From positions 210,870,257-210,934,256 of the forward strand of contig NC_081409.1 in the NCBI RefSeq assembly GCF_030272615.1: a DNA stretch of 64,000 bases. The letters run 5' to 3'. This document shows positions 33,919 to 45,600 of the stretch, in pieces (position 1 is the first letter of the stretch; every line of letters begins with the position of its first letter). The notes below the pieces were generated by a model that worked only from the letters and a program-made list of their open reading frames with translations, was not told the origin of the DNA and searched no databases. A program made the translations under genes and the position numbers. Source of the DNA: Cryptomeria japonica (Eukaryota; Streptophyta; Pinopsida; Cupressales; Cupressaceae).

Positions 33919-34665
33919 TGTTGATTTTATAGATCAGACTGAAAGCAGCAAACAGAAAATAAAACAAGAACACATAGAACACAGCTGTACCCTGGGAAAA
34001 CCTCCCTCTTGGAGGTAAAAAACCCAGCAATGAATATCTCAGATTAGATTAGATCAATCACAGTAGCAGATTTTACAATATCCCTCATTAGGGCAGATGC
34101 TAGGGCAACTTATCTTGCACAATATACTGAAGGGTTTGACCTTGAATACCTTGCTGCTCTATACAGTCACTGTCAATAGATTCGGCAGCCTAGAAGACAA
34201 GTTCGCCAGCCTTGAGTGAGGTTCGCTCAACCAAGGATCAAGTTCGCTCTGCTCAAGATGAAGTTCGCTAGACCAATGAAGAAGTTCGCTCAGCCTTAGT
34301 ATTATTTGCCTGACTGAAGACACAGTTCGCTTGCTGAAGTTTGCTGATTAGGATGCAGATCGCTGACTATGAATGACAGATAATTCGTTGATGATTGTGC
34401 TTGATTTGATCCCAATTCACCTTGTATATATAGATGACAATGCCTTCCAAAACCTCTAGTCGGCCTTGTATCTTTTGGTGCCAAGAATCATAAATTACAT
34501 AAATGATTTACAAGTTACACATATATAGGTCTTGACCTATTACATAATTATAAGTTACATAAATCTACCAAATAGGGCCGACCCAAACAAGGGTAAATAT
34601 GACAAAGTGAATTATCAACATGGCTAAGGCTGCCAGGCCAATTAGCCATCAGGTGTGCTAGGTCG
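33919..34665 (-). repeat. 5' LTR of the non-autonomous element, end truncated
   Basis: Nearly identical to 31451-32213 until 'gtgctaggtcgg' (about 34665). There the sequence switches to 'atccttctgg', which is the reverse complement of the hairpin-loop part of the other LTR, and the last bases (CTACACATCAACA) are missing. Confidence 0.85.
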
Positions 34666-34699
34666 GATCCTTCTGGCATAGATGTGGAAAAAGAGGTTG

Positions 34700-35457
34700 A
34701 GCCAATAAAATAGAAGCAACCTTTGATAAAGAGATTGAACAAAGTCCTAGCAAGAAAACAAGGTATGACGAAGGAGATCTTAAGAGTATACAATCAAAAG
34801 AAAATGGGACGACGAACAGATGGAGCTTTATGGAGGAACAAACCTAGTAATCATGGCACCCTCCTATCCTTAAGATCTAGAAGTAGAATCTCCATAATAA
34901 TACTCTGCAAAAATATTCAACTTCGGCCTATTCTCAAGATTAACCACTGTATGTACAGCAGCAATCTCTACTTGTGTATGTGTAACATGCTCCAATTTAG
35001 AGCTCTTGTATTGCATCAAAGAAATATCCTCCTCATGAAGGAATGTGCATTCATTTTCCAAGATGGAAAATGGGTCTTCTCACTGATCTTCTTCATGTAC
35101 ACTGTTGTAGTCATCTCCAACAAAGCCCAACAGCCTTTCAAATACATCTACTTCATCGTCTGCCAATAGGTTTGCTCTCAAGCCTTCATTTAAGATGCAT
35201 GGTGTGACCTCTTGCTTGTACAATGTCTCTTGTGCTTTGTGGGAGAGGCTTTCCTTCTCTTCTGTTTTGAAAAATGATTGAGAAAAACTACTAATTTAGT
35301 CAAATTCAAGAGGGCTGAGAGGGGCCTTCAATTCTGCATCATTTGAATATACAAGATACATGTACTCTTCTACAAGACTTGTCTGAACAACAGCAACATC
35401 CTCCTTTCTTCCATTTGCACATTGAATGTTCATAATTGCACATTCCTCATTCATCAT
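34700..35457 (-). pseudogene. Minus-strand gypsy-type polyprotein remnant, part 2
   Basis: Minus-strand open segments such as 'EECAIMNIQCANGRKEDVAV', 'EEYMYLVYSNDAELKAPLSP' and 'NECTFLHEEDISLMQYKSS' look coding, with acidic and hydrophobic patterns, but contain stops. Together with 37124-37900 they flank a solo LTR with a perfect duplication, so they were one sequence before insertion. Assignment to the region after a gypsy gag is inferred. The family is not firmly recognised for this half. Confidence 0.45.
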
Positions 35458-35462
35458 GAGCA

Positions 35463-37118
35463 TGTGATAACCCCCACGATATCACCTGATGTAAATTATT
35501 AAATAATGTTAAATCTCTAAAGAGGAAATAAATCATTAAATATTGTAAATTAAATAAGGTTAATATAAATAAACGATTAAAATTTTAATGTATTTAATAT
35601 ATAAGATAATAAAGAAAAATATTATTAAATATATTATTAAAATATCTGTATTTAATATATAAAATAATAAAGAAAAAATATTATTAAATATATTATTAAA
35701 ATGTCAATATATTTAATATATAAAATAATAAGGAAAGTATTATTAAAACAAATTATTATTACAACATTATAAACTTAACTACGAACTATTAATAAAGACA
35801 AGTGTTATTAATTTAAAACATTAATACCAAACTCTACGAACTATACCAAACACCAAAGGAGGCCCCACCCCACGATTACCCCCCTGCACAAGTGGTACCA
35901 TCGCATCCCTTCATGCGGAAGGGAACCCGTGGAGGGATACAACCCTTCACGGGGTATAAGGGAGGACACAGCAGCATGTAGAAGGGGGGAAGAAGGCAGC
36001 GGAAAGGATAAGGAGGACTGCTGCGTGGATAGAGGAAGAGGTCTGAAAGCTACAGCTACAGGTTACGACAGGTAAGTAATGTAAGTAATTAATGCTTATA
36101 TACGTTAATGAATATAATTAATGCTTATTTAATGTATATATTAATGAATATAAGTAATTAATATTTTAATATATATATTAATGAATGCATATTTAATATA
36201 TATTTTAATGAATGTAATTAATGCTTATTTAATATATATGTTAATGAATGTAATTAATGCATATTTAATATATATGTTAATGAATATTTTAATATATATA
36301 TTAATGAATGGTTTTTAGATATTAAAGAATATGTGTAAACATATGTTAATGAATATGTGAAAATAGATGTTAATGAATACATATTAATGAATAGTCAGGA
36401 ATATACGTTAATAAATAAATGTGAATATATGATAATGGATATTTCCTGAATATACGTTATGGAATACATGTTAAGTTAGGAACATGTAAATGTAGATTAT
36501 GAAATGGCAAATAGTAATAAATTGTAAAATGTAATATAAATGTGATTGTATGATGGAGGCTATAGAGAGGAAACTCCCTTAGCCTAATGGAGGGATTATG
36601 ATAATCCTTGGTAGGCAGTATATACTGAATATCTATATGCATATATGTATGGCTTGGTTAACAAAGTTCATCCAAGAAGAGATGGATCTGGCCGGTCCCC
36701 TCTGGTAGACTTGGATGATGGGATGCATCATCCAAAGCAAGGAATTGACATATGGTCTTCCTTGGATGGCTTGGGTGTAAGAAATTACACCCAAGACAGG
36801 AATCAAATTAACCTTCGATTTCCTGGATGGCTTGGGTGTAAGTAGTTACATCCAAGACAAGAATCGAATTCACCTTCGATTTTGTGGATGGCTTGGAACC
36901 AAGATGGGTTCCAAGAAGGCAAGCTCCACAGCCGCCTAAGGACATACCTCCATATGGCATTCGTATCCTTTTTATTAGATAAGAATTGTGATTAGTGTTA
37001 ATTAAGTATTTTAAAGTTAAATTGCAAGTTAGATTAGTTATATATATATATGTATATTTGTTGTATTCTAACAATCTGTTTTGCAGGACAGTGATCTCTA
37101 ACTAGTAGGGACATTACA
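35463..37118 (+). mobile_element. Solo LTR, family B-like copy 4 (1.66 kb)
   Basis: It begins TGTGATAACCCCCACG and ends CTAGTAGGGACATTACA. Perfect 5-bp duplication GAGCA at 35458-35462 and 37119-37123. It shares the ending with the family-B LTRs, but I see little other similarity to them. It is inserted in a minus-strand gypsy remnant. The first 1.1 kb is very AT-rich, with repeated 'aatatatattaatgaat'. The 3' part holds a row of hairpins (36653-36915). Confidence 0.9.
36653..36915. repeat. Five tandem hairpins with changing but paired stems
   Basis: Hairpin stems lie at 36653-36676 (decayed), 36710-36735 (CTTGGATGATG / CATCATCC), 36770-36795 (CTTGGGTGTAA, loop GAAA, TTACACCCAAG), 36831-36856 (same with one G-T pair) and 36892-36915 (CTTGGAACC / GGTTCCAAG). 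All share the outer CTTGG/CCAAG. The inner stem differs between units while both arms change together. The units are joined by 'acaggaatc' and 'ccttcgatttc' spacers. Confidence 0.85.
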
Positions 37119-37123
37119 GAGCA

Positions 37124-37900
37124 TCTGGTTTTACATCTTCCCATGCTGATTTTAAGCTGTACGGCTGAATGAAACTCGCGGGGAGTGTGTAATAGGTTGA
37201 TAGGAATGGGAAGGAATAGGCTGGGAATAGTTATGACTTCAAAAATCGGGCCTTTGCATTGAGGGAATGGGCTGTATAGGGAGATTCATGGCTGCAAATT
37301 GTTCCTTAAGAACCATCAAGTCATTAGAAATTTAAAGACAGTTCTTTCATTGTAACTACCTTATTAGGATCATGACTCTTAGTGAGAGGGGAGGCAGGTG
37401 GGCTGCAAATTTGCAGAGGATCATGTTGGACAGGTTTAGAAGATGCATATGATGACTTGAATAAAGGGGTTACAGTTATCAGAGAAAGCTTTCCAATCAT
37501 AACAATGTCTTGCTTAGCTTGAATGGCAATATTATAGGCTTGAGGGAGAGTATGGCCACTTAGCATCTTAATCATAAGTTAAATTGGAGTCTAATGCTCT
37601 TAGAAAGATAAATCTTGGAGGATGTCCCAACTAGTATCTTCTCCCATGTCTTGTTGAACCTTGTGTTGAGGTTGTCAATAGATTTCATCATTGCTCTCTT
37701 CATTGTAGCAAGATGCTGAATCAGACTTACACAATCAGACCTCTCCCTGAATTTCTCACAAATACAACACCAAACTGATCCCAACTTGCAATGGATGATT
37801 GTGTTAAACCTCAAAACCATTCAAGTGCTTTGCCTTTGAGAGAAATAGCCAAGAGCCTTAGGGAAATCTTCTTATCTGCAATATGGTGTATTTAACATCA
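37124..37900 (-). pseudogene. Minus-strand Ty3/gypsy-type gag remnant, part 1
   Basis: The minus strand reads 'CEKFRERSDCVSLIQHLATM', 'KRAMMKSIDNLNTRFNKTWE', then after a frame break 'LPQAYNIAIQAKQDIVMIGK'. This is the plant gypsy gag layout: capsid-like 'F-R-x-R-x-x... L-x-x-L-x-x-x-K-x-x-x-x-E-S-x-x-x-F-x-x-R-F' and then 'LPQAY-x-A-x-x-A-E'. It is broken by stops and by the solo LTR to its left. Confidence 0.7.
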
Positions 37901-39801
37901 TGACTGCCTAGCTATTGAAAACCAAAAACTTTCTAATTGGGGAGTCGTGATTAAATTACATCACAAAATATTTGGAAATAAGCTACTTAAGACACTATCC
38001 TCAGCAATGCATTGACTTCATGGAACAATGTTCTATTGTCATTGATTCAAGTATAGCAGCCATAAAAAATCAACAAGCATTAAATGAAGACATTCACATA
38101 ATGCATCAACTTCATGGTTCAAGGTTCATTTGTCATTGATTCAAGAATAGCAGCTACAAAAAAATAAAATTTCGTTGTTTTCACTATGACAAGTGCAAAA
38201 TGCAAATTGATTGTGGTGATTACGAGCTGCAAATGGATGAGTGGATTAGTTATAGGGAGGGTGTAGGGTTTGATAAAAAAGTGAACTTTGTAAAGGCAAA
38301 TAAAGAGAAATGTCTGGAGTTGGACATCCTTGGGATGGTCAGGGGATATCATTGGCATCCTTGAGACGTAGGGCCTCATCAAGGGGTTGTTTTAGGGACA
38401 TGTCCCTGAAATTTATGCGGATAGGCAATAGCTAGGGGTCATTCCTTGTCCTGGGTACCATGAGATTTGGGAGGGATGCACCCTTGTATTGATGTGTAAG
38501 TTCAATCTAGCTGGTTTCTTGAAGAGAAGCAATGTTCCATGGATGGTTGTAGAACCATTGGCTCAAGCAAGGGAGCTTGCATAATTGTTTGTTTTTACAG
38601 CTGATGTTTATGTCACTGCCAGTTAGTTGTTTTATTATGCAACTTCAGTTTCTTTATGAGCAGTTTTGCAATCACCTTGAGACATAAAAGAACAGGTAGA
38701 GTAATGACTGTAGATGACATCTTTTCTTCTAGAGTCTTTCTAGCTTCCTTTTTGAACCTGTAAAGATGTTAAAATTTAAACATCATATAACTTAATGGGG
38801 AAAATTGTAAAAGGTTAGTTGAGCAGGAAATTGATTGTTAATTGCTTAGAGTGCCTTAGAGAGGTTGACCATGACAGAAAAGTGAGTTGAGAAAGTTTCA
38901 GAGATTGTATAATGTTTTTGGACACGTTTATGTAATAAATGTCCATGAAAGCCTCAAGTAGGTATTCTTGTAATAGCACAAGGAAACGGTAGCAAGAGGA
39001 GGAATTCCCTAACTCTTCTGGTGTTTGTTTTTCATCCCAAATCAGGTTTCTCTAGGCCAAATTTGTCTTGGGCACTTGTGTTTTTTGTTTTCTTAATCTT
39101 GTTTATGTTTGGTTCTTGCTTTCTAGTTAGGAACAGTTGACAATCAAATCTAAGCACATGGTAGCTGTTTTTCCATTAATTGTATAAAGGACAACCTATC
39201 CAATCAAGTTATTGTTATAAATAAATAAGATTCACTGATGAGTTAATTAAGAGAATATCAATACTAATTATGGATAATAAAAGAGAACAGGAATATAAAA
39301 AACAATTTTTATAAAAAAGAGTGATAATTTTTATAAAATAGAGAAGAGTAGGTATGCTTGTGACATCTCAAGGAAATAGTGGCAAGAGGAGGAATTCCTA
39401 CACTCTTCTGGTGTTTTTTTAATCTCTAACCTGCAAATTTATGCTCAATTCCCAAATCTGGTCAAAGAAGAGTTATGGAGCTCACTTGCAGTTTGAGGAT
39501 GCCAAAAGAAGAGTAAAAATCCAATGGCAGTGGTGATAATAAAGGGGGTGATTAACCTCTTAACTACATAATGCAAACGTTAAGTCCCCAAAATGATGGA
39601 ACAAGCATCTATGATAACATTCATTTCACCTCAACACCACAAGTAATTGATTATCTTAGGTTTTTAGCTTTATATGATTAGAGTAATGAAGCAGTCAAAT
39701 CACATACCATCACCCATAAACATAATGAAGAGATTAACTAAGTAGAGATAAAAAATTGCAATACTTGGAGAGAATGTTCCGAAAATAAAAGGGAATGGAG
39801 G
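37901..39801. other. No gene recognised (giant intron interior)
   Basis: AT-rich sequence without a convincing coding frame. It has a short duplicated phrase ('gcatcaacttcatggntcaa' type, about 38010 and 38100) and another ('aggaggaattcc', about 38997 and 39388). Confidence 0.4.
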
Positions 39802-40243
39802 TTACAAAGGTGTATCTGGTGGTCCTCTCCTCTTCCAAAGCCCAACTCCTCTATTCGCAGCTAGGTCCACATGATTCTCGTTATGCTTCACTGTGAAAAA
39901 TAATATAGTCAAATTCGGAAGCCAACCACTTAGCTTCATCAATAATGGCCTATATTTGCTAAGCTTTAACATTACATTGTACAACCTTTCATAGTGTTGA
40001 CAATAATTTGACATTCACCTTCCACAATTAGATTCTTCTAACCCAAGAGAATAGCTAATTGTAGATGTTTGAGCATGGCCTTAGCCGCTTCATGATTAGT
40101 GTATATTGACATGTGTCAAGAATAAATACCAGAACTGGCTGCCTTTGCCAATTTCTAAAGAAACCATCACCTACCAGGCCAAGGGACCCCTGGAAACTCC
40201 ACTGGAATTTTCTTTTATACCTTGAGGAGTGGGTGCCACACAA
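39802..40243 (-). pseudogene. LINE-type RNase H fragment
   Basis: Minus-strand pieces read 'RKFQWSFQGSLGLVGDGFF' at the start and 'WLPNLTILFFTVKHNENHVD' plus 'LAANRGV' at the end. This fits the FDG-S-GNPG ... F-x-H-V-x-R-x-x-N-x-V-A-D-x-L-A-N-x-G frame of plant LINE RNase H. Stops and frameshifts lie between, and several catalytic residues are gone. Confidence 0.55.
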
Positions 40244-42068
40244 CCTGAGGCTTTATGTACCTATCCAATGCTAACCCATTACCAGGGTTGTAAGATAGTT
40301 TAGGATTATGCAATTTTTGTTGAAGATTGGTGTTGCAATGTAAAAGTTTAAAAGCACCCTCCTCAACTACTTATGAATCCCATCAATACTTGCTCTTGGT
40401 TAGTCTCCATTTGCTTCTTCCAAGTAGAGGATATGATGCTCCAAATCAGTGTGAAATAATCCAGTTGCAATCTAGATCTTTGCTTTTGGATATGGCATAT
40501 ATGTATCATCTTCCTGGGAATAGCTTTAATCAATTACGCATATAGCTGCTTTACTATTTATTAGTCTCTAAATTATTAAAATCTTGTACATCTATTGATT
40601 CCAAATGTTACAAACTTGCCAGTTTTGAAAGCAAAAATGAATCTCAATGTACATATCATGAATAAAGGTTGCAGATCATCCCATTGGGATGTGTGCACAA
40701 AATGGCAAAATACATGATAGGCACTCTTGACTTGAACTTGCATGTAATCTGTCTGAGAGCAGCAAAAACTAATATACCAGGCCTACCTTAAGACAGAATA
40801 CAGTGGAGCACTATCTTGACACAAGAATTATACCAGAACCGAACTCCATCAGTTGGACAAGGATTATGCAAAATCTAGGCTGATCTCGGGAAAATAAATA
40901 ATACAACAGCAATTAAATTATTAATAGTACATCTCAACATTTACATGAAATTCCAATTCATTATCATTGTAAAGTACAACTAGATTCAGCATGTGAACAG
41001 AAAAATGTCAAATTATGATGAAAATTGCATACTTAAGGGCACTGATGGTACCCAAATACTTGTCAACTCCAGAAGAATATCCCTGAGGTAGTGTTATACG
41101 AGACTTCTTAATTAAGGTTTCACTCCTCAAGCTCACCCAAATGTAGTTCTGAACCACTTACATTATATTTTAACTTCTCAATACCTTTTAAGTTTTATTC
41201 TAATGCCTATAAACTGACAATTCACGTATATGTAACTTTTATTCTAATAACACCAGGGCAAGGGTAAATCTTACCTAATCCACTGGTTACTAAATGTAGC
41301 TTAATCCACAAGTTACTAAATAAAGCTAGCCAATAGTTAAGCCTGCCACTTACTGGTTATCCCATACCCACCATATGCATCATAATACCCTGAGCTTAGG
41401 TAGACAACAGAATTAATGCAATGAAAATAGTTCAGACTATTTGGTTTCTTTATTAAAGATTTCAGTGACATACCTTCTGAAATCAATCTTTACTAACAGA
41501 GTCAACTCCTTTTTTGGATATGTAAGTTTTAAATGACAATTGTGTCACCAATCAAAATGAAAAGACATGTTTATATGATAAATGCTGTTAAGTTTTAATG
41601 TGACAATAGAACAAAGACCAATGGAAAATTAATATACAGTGTACTTACAAAATTTAATATAGGACCATTCAAACAAGGAACAGATTGATTGAAGGGCCTG
41701 CAATAAAATTATTGTTTGGAGGGCCCATACCAAAAGTCTTCCAGGTCACAAAAATAAAATCAAGGTTATCAATAAGGTTGAATAAGTCAGTGATATTGAA
41801 ACAATAAATGAATATAAACAATTATTGAACTTGAAGCTTCATAACCTTGAGGTTATTCTTATATTCTTTAGATTCAAATTTGCTTCTTAAAAAATTTCAT
41901 GATATGTCATTTTCATATGTCAAAGCAGCCAAATTGAAAAAGAAAGTATTTACTTTGGAAATAGTCCATGCAGCATCTGTGAATGATTAAAGACTTTTGA
42001 AACTGAATGGTGATTGAATGTTTGATTTATATATTTAGCTGATTTTTCCAGTGCTTCTGTACTTGCAG
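40244..42068. other. No gene recognised (3' end of giant intron)
   Basis: AT-rich sequence ending in the acceptor tacttgcag before the last exon. No transposon family seen; this is probably original intron sequence. Confidence 0.45.
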
Positions 42069-42611
42069 ACTACATATGAAAATTTCAGGTACCGGTCCGA
42101 GAATAGAATTAATCCTTATGATCAAGGAGCAAGCAATAATTTTAGGGAAGTTTTCTGCACAGGGATTAGACCATCAAAGAACAATTTCCGGGCCAGGGTA
42201 GAACAAGATGTGCCAAGACAGACTGTGTATGTTCCTCCAAATACAGAAAGTCAAGATGATGCTGGAAATTTGCGTGTGAAAATTGGTTCTGATGTAGAAG
42301 CAGGTGAATCATCAACTGGAGTACATGGTCTGGAAGGGGAAAACAATGAAGAATTGCAGAGTCAACATAGCAATAGTCATGATGTTGGTTTAGACGTTAA
42401 AGATGGCTATGAGGATGCATTTGCGCGTGCTATAGGCCGGCCTATTTCCTCAGAGAACATAGATGCAAGAACTGGAGCTTATTCCAGACGCTCTAGTTGG
42501 GGTCGAAGAAATGAGAATTTTGAAATTTCACCTGAGATACTTTCTCTGGGTTCAGGAATTACAGAGAGTGCTCGATTCAGTGGGCACATTACACCACCAG
42601 GAAACAGGTGA
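42069..42611 (+). CDS. DHHC protein S-acyltransferase, last exon
   Basis: 180 codons and TGA. It opens with the conserved TTxE motif (TTYENFRYR) that follows helix 4 in S-acyltransferases. The C-terminal PaCCT-like motif 'NPYDQGASNNF' and the plant signature 'FREVFCTGIRPSKNNFRA' follow. The rest is a hydrophilic cytosolic tail rich in E, S and G, with 'SSWGRRNENFEISPEILSLG' near the end, typical of this plant clade. The acceptor is ttgcag at 42068, phase 0. The stop overlaps a fair donor sequence (AACAG|GTGAAAG at 42607/42608), so an alternative longer C-terminus cannot be excluded. The exon shows no frame damage after a 31-kb intron, which argues that the gene is functional. Confidence 0.93.
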   Translation, partial: TTYENFRYRSENRINPYDQGASNNFREVFCTGIRPSKNNFRARVEQDVPRQTVYVPPNTESQDDAGNLRVKIGSDVEAGESSTGVHGLEGENNEELQSQHSNSHDVGLDVKDGYEDAFARAIGRPISSENIDARTGAYSRRSSWGRRNENFEISPEILSLGSGITESARFSGHITPPGNR

Positions 42612-45600
42612 AAGTCAAGTGCTCATGTTTCAGATTCCTTTTCTACTTCAAATAGTTCCTGTGAGGATGATCCAGGACAGATTTCACTCTCTGAAATTAT
42701 TCTTTTGAACATTATTGTGGCAGCTAAAGTAACAGTTTCTCTTAATGAACTTGTATAGGGTTTGGGCCCCTCTTATTGGGTCCTTTTGCGTCCAAGCTAT
42801 TTTTGGATTCTTTAGATATTTTTGTTTGGTAACAGTCTACCATTGCACCTCTGATTTTCTATTGGAACTTGTAATTTTAAGTGGCTTTGACCTGCTTTGG
42901 TCATTCCATCCTGATCGACTATTGAAACTTGTACTTTTGAGTCACATTGACCTACGTTTGTCATTTGTGGACATTAATAGAATTCCTTTTTTTCATATTC
43001 ACCCTTGTATAAATATAAAAATCCATTTTTTTACAACTTACGAGTTTCAGTACATAATCAACATTTTGCTGAAGCTTCTGAACTGTGTGAAATGATGTTT
43101 AATAATAATTTTTCAGCTACACCTAGCTTCTTTTATGGTTGATCAACATAAAAGTCAAACTAAAGTTTACTTGCAAGTGAATATTCATGCCCAAAATCTA
43201 TAACATTTCAGAATTTTTCAGTGCATATTCCAAGCTATCATTAATATGTAGAAAGTCACCGATTTGGGAGAAGAATTTTCTAGTGACCAAAAATTTGAGG
43301 ACTGTTTGTGTTTTAGATCACATGGGTGATAAAAACTGCAGAAGCAGGATACATAATTATCTTTTTTGTGGGGGATGTCTGTTTGGCAGTTCCTCTGTTA
43401 AAATAATATCATCAATGCTCCAATTTGAGTTTCCAGATTTGGCTATTTACAAATGGACTGACTTTGCTTCATTATTTTATGTATTAATGCCGGCTTCACT
43501 ATGTTAGTGTTTTAATTTGTCCTTTTCAGGACATCTCAAATCGTAAGTATGTGCGGAAATTCTCTCTTCAAATTTGCAGGCGATGCTCCGTGATATAATC
43601 TTCTCCTAAAAGCTAAATAATAAACAAATTTGCTACTTATGGACATTGCACAGTTTTATCATCTCGGGTTTTTGCATGAATATGAAATACCTGAATGCAA
43701 ATGAGATCTATATTTTTATCATAGAGGTTGGAGCACAAGATTTGAAAGTTTATTATCTTACCACAAGAATTTTCTGTTATATATCTGAATAATAATATAA
43801 ACTGGAAAACAAATACTATTCACTGGTGAAAATAAAGGCTAACGAATTTGTAGTGACAATACGATTGATTAAACATGAGAAACTTTCTAGAACAATTTGA
43901 AATGTTATTTTGAGATTGAAGATAGCAATTCTTTAAAATCTACAAAGCTTCTTATAAAAAGAGAATATAGGTGCTACACAACTTGATCATAGATTGCCTT
44001 ATGGAATCTCATAACAAAACACAATAATCTGACTTAAAAGTTGAATGAAAACTTCAGTTGCATAAATATTGCACAAACTCTCATTTGTCTTGCATTTTGT
44101 GTGGCAATACAAAGTGAAAATTGCAACTTTCCCTTTTGTTTTTAAGTTCTTTGATTGGGCATGGTTTCTTAATGTGTTTATCATTTTGAGTTGTTGTGTT
44201 AGCATTGCCAAGCAAAAAGTGACTTCCCTTTATGTTTTTAACTTGTCTTTGTTGGTCACACATTTTCCTCATTTATCTACCTTTTAGCCAAGTCGTGATT
44301 TCTTTCTAGCTTCACCACCTTAACTAAGTTGCGATTTCCTTTTAGCTTCACCACCTTAGAGTGGCATTGACTTCATTACTTTGTTCTCTGTCATGGTTTT
44401 CTAATGACATTGCCACCCTCGATTGCCATTTCAGTAGATATTTGCCAATTCTTTGTCACTATTTTGGATTGGCTGTGCCACTTAAAATGTGTGACATCTT
44501 CGTGTCTAGAACCTCTTTAACATTGTCGCACTTCAGTTGTGGTAGAGCCACTTAAAAAGTGCAACTTTCTCTTGACAATTATTTAAACATTTCAAACTTT
44601 GTGTCTAATCTCCTACCTGTGCTGATTTTCGCTCATGCCAATTGAATCGACTTCTAGAGGATTTATTATCCATTTTCCAACTTAATTACAACTTCAAATC
44701 TTTATCACTATATCATCTTCCCTTTTTACTCTAGTGCTATTAACCTTCAAAAACTTGATCCATCTTTGTTTGCCATTCCTTATCCATGTTCAATCTGCAA
44801 AATTTGATGGTAGACAAACAAGGCCAACGCTGACAACTTGACAAGACTAAAACTTGGTTGATATGATGAGACTGACATGGTTTATTGACTGCAAACTTGC
44901 TTATCAAAGTTGTGTAGGGTTGTCCATATGCCAATGTTCACCTTTTGTTGTATATAGCATCCAATTCGACATGCAACAGGCACATGAATGATAACTGGTG
45001 TAGATGTGTCGTGTTAAGGGTTCTGCCTATTGGTCTCTCTCCTTCTTCATCAGTGAAAGTCAAATATATTTTCACAGAACGAAATCTAAACTGGAGCTTG
45101 TGGAGTTTCGCTCACTTGCATCATTTGAAAGCATCTCAGGCGGTCTAATGGACCCTGAAATTGGATTTGTGAACTGTGCAGCAAGCTAAATATTTGCATT
45201 CATCGATGTTTTAGTAGAGGTAGATATAAAATTTATTGTAAGTGAAGCTACCTACAGCATATTCTAGTGCATTAGATATAGGTTTCAACTTATTCAGTTT
45301 TGTAACTTTTTGAATCTACTTCACATGTTGAAAGAAATTTATCGTATCGACTAACTCAAAGAAACAAGGGAATGTTAATGTTTCACTCGTAAATTTGTGA
45401 TTAAACTAGAAAAACATGTGTAGCACGAGCCGATTCAAATGCATATCGGTATGCATGATTTTGGCTATAAAATATAGGTAGATATGTTCATTATTTGTCT
45501 CTAACATGAACTCGACAACCTCATATCTATTATGTTAACTTAATTATTTATAACAGACACCAAGTTTCCACAATCCATTAGATATCATCTAGAGTGCTTC

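Larger units (their letters stand above)
31451..34665 (-). mobile_element. Non-autonomous LTR element carrying a host gene piece
   Basis: Two direct repeats of about 750 bp (31451-32213 and 33919 to about 34665) enclose 1.7 kb. On the minus strand the LTR starts TGTTGATGTGTAGC and ends CTATAAAATCAACA. The primer site follows the right copy (33901-33918). A purine tract follows at 32214-32228 next to the left copy. So the element reads right to left. No gag or pol is present; the interior holds repeats and an importin-beta fragment. The right LTR has lost about 25 terminal bases, so no duplication is found (left flank AACCT). The two LTRs look very similar, implying a fairly young insertion. 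Confidence 0.88.
11076..42068 (+). other. Giant intron of the S-acyltransferase gene (30,993 bp)
   Basis: The donor CAG|gtgagt (11076) and acceptor tacttgcag (42068) are canonical. They join 'LYLISSNQ' to 'TTYENFRYR', which are adjacent in this protein family, with phase 0 kept. Most of the interior is nested transposons: a copia element, two gypsy fragments, five solo LTRs (two of family A, three B-like), a non-autonomous LTR element, a SINE and LINE debris. These insertions account for about 24 kb between 11698 and 37900. The stretches 11076-11697 and 37901-42068 have few recognisable elements and are the likely older intron. Confidence 0.9.
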
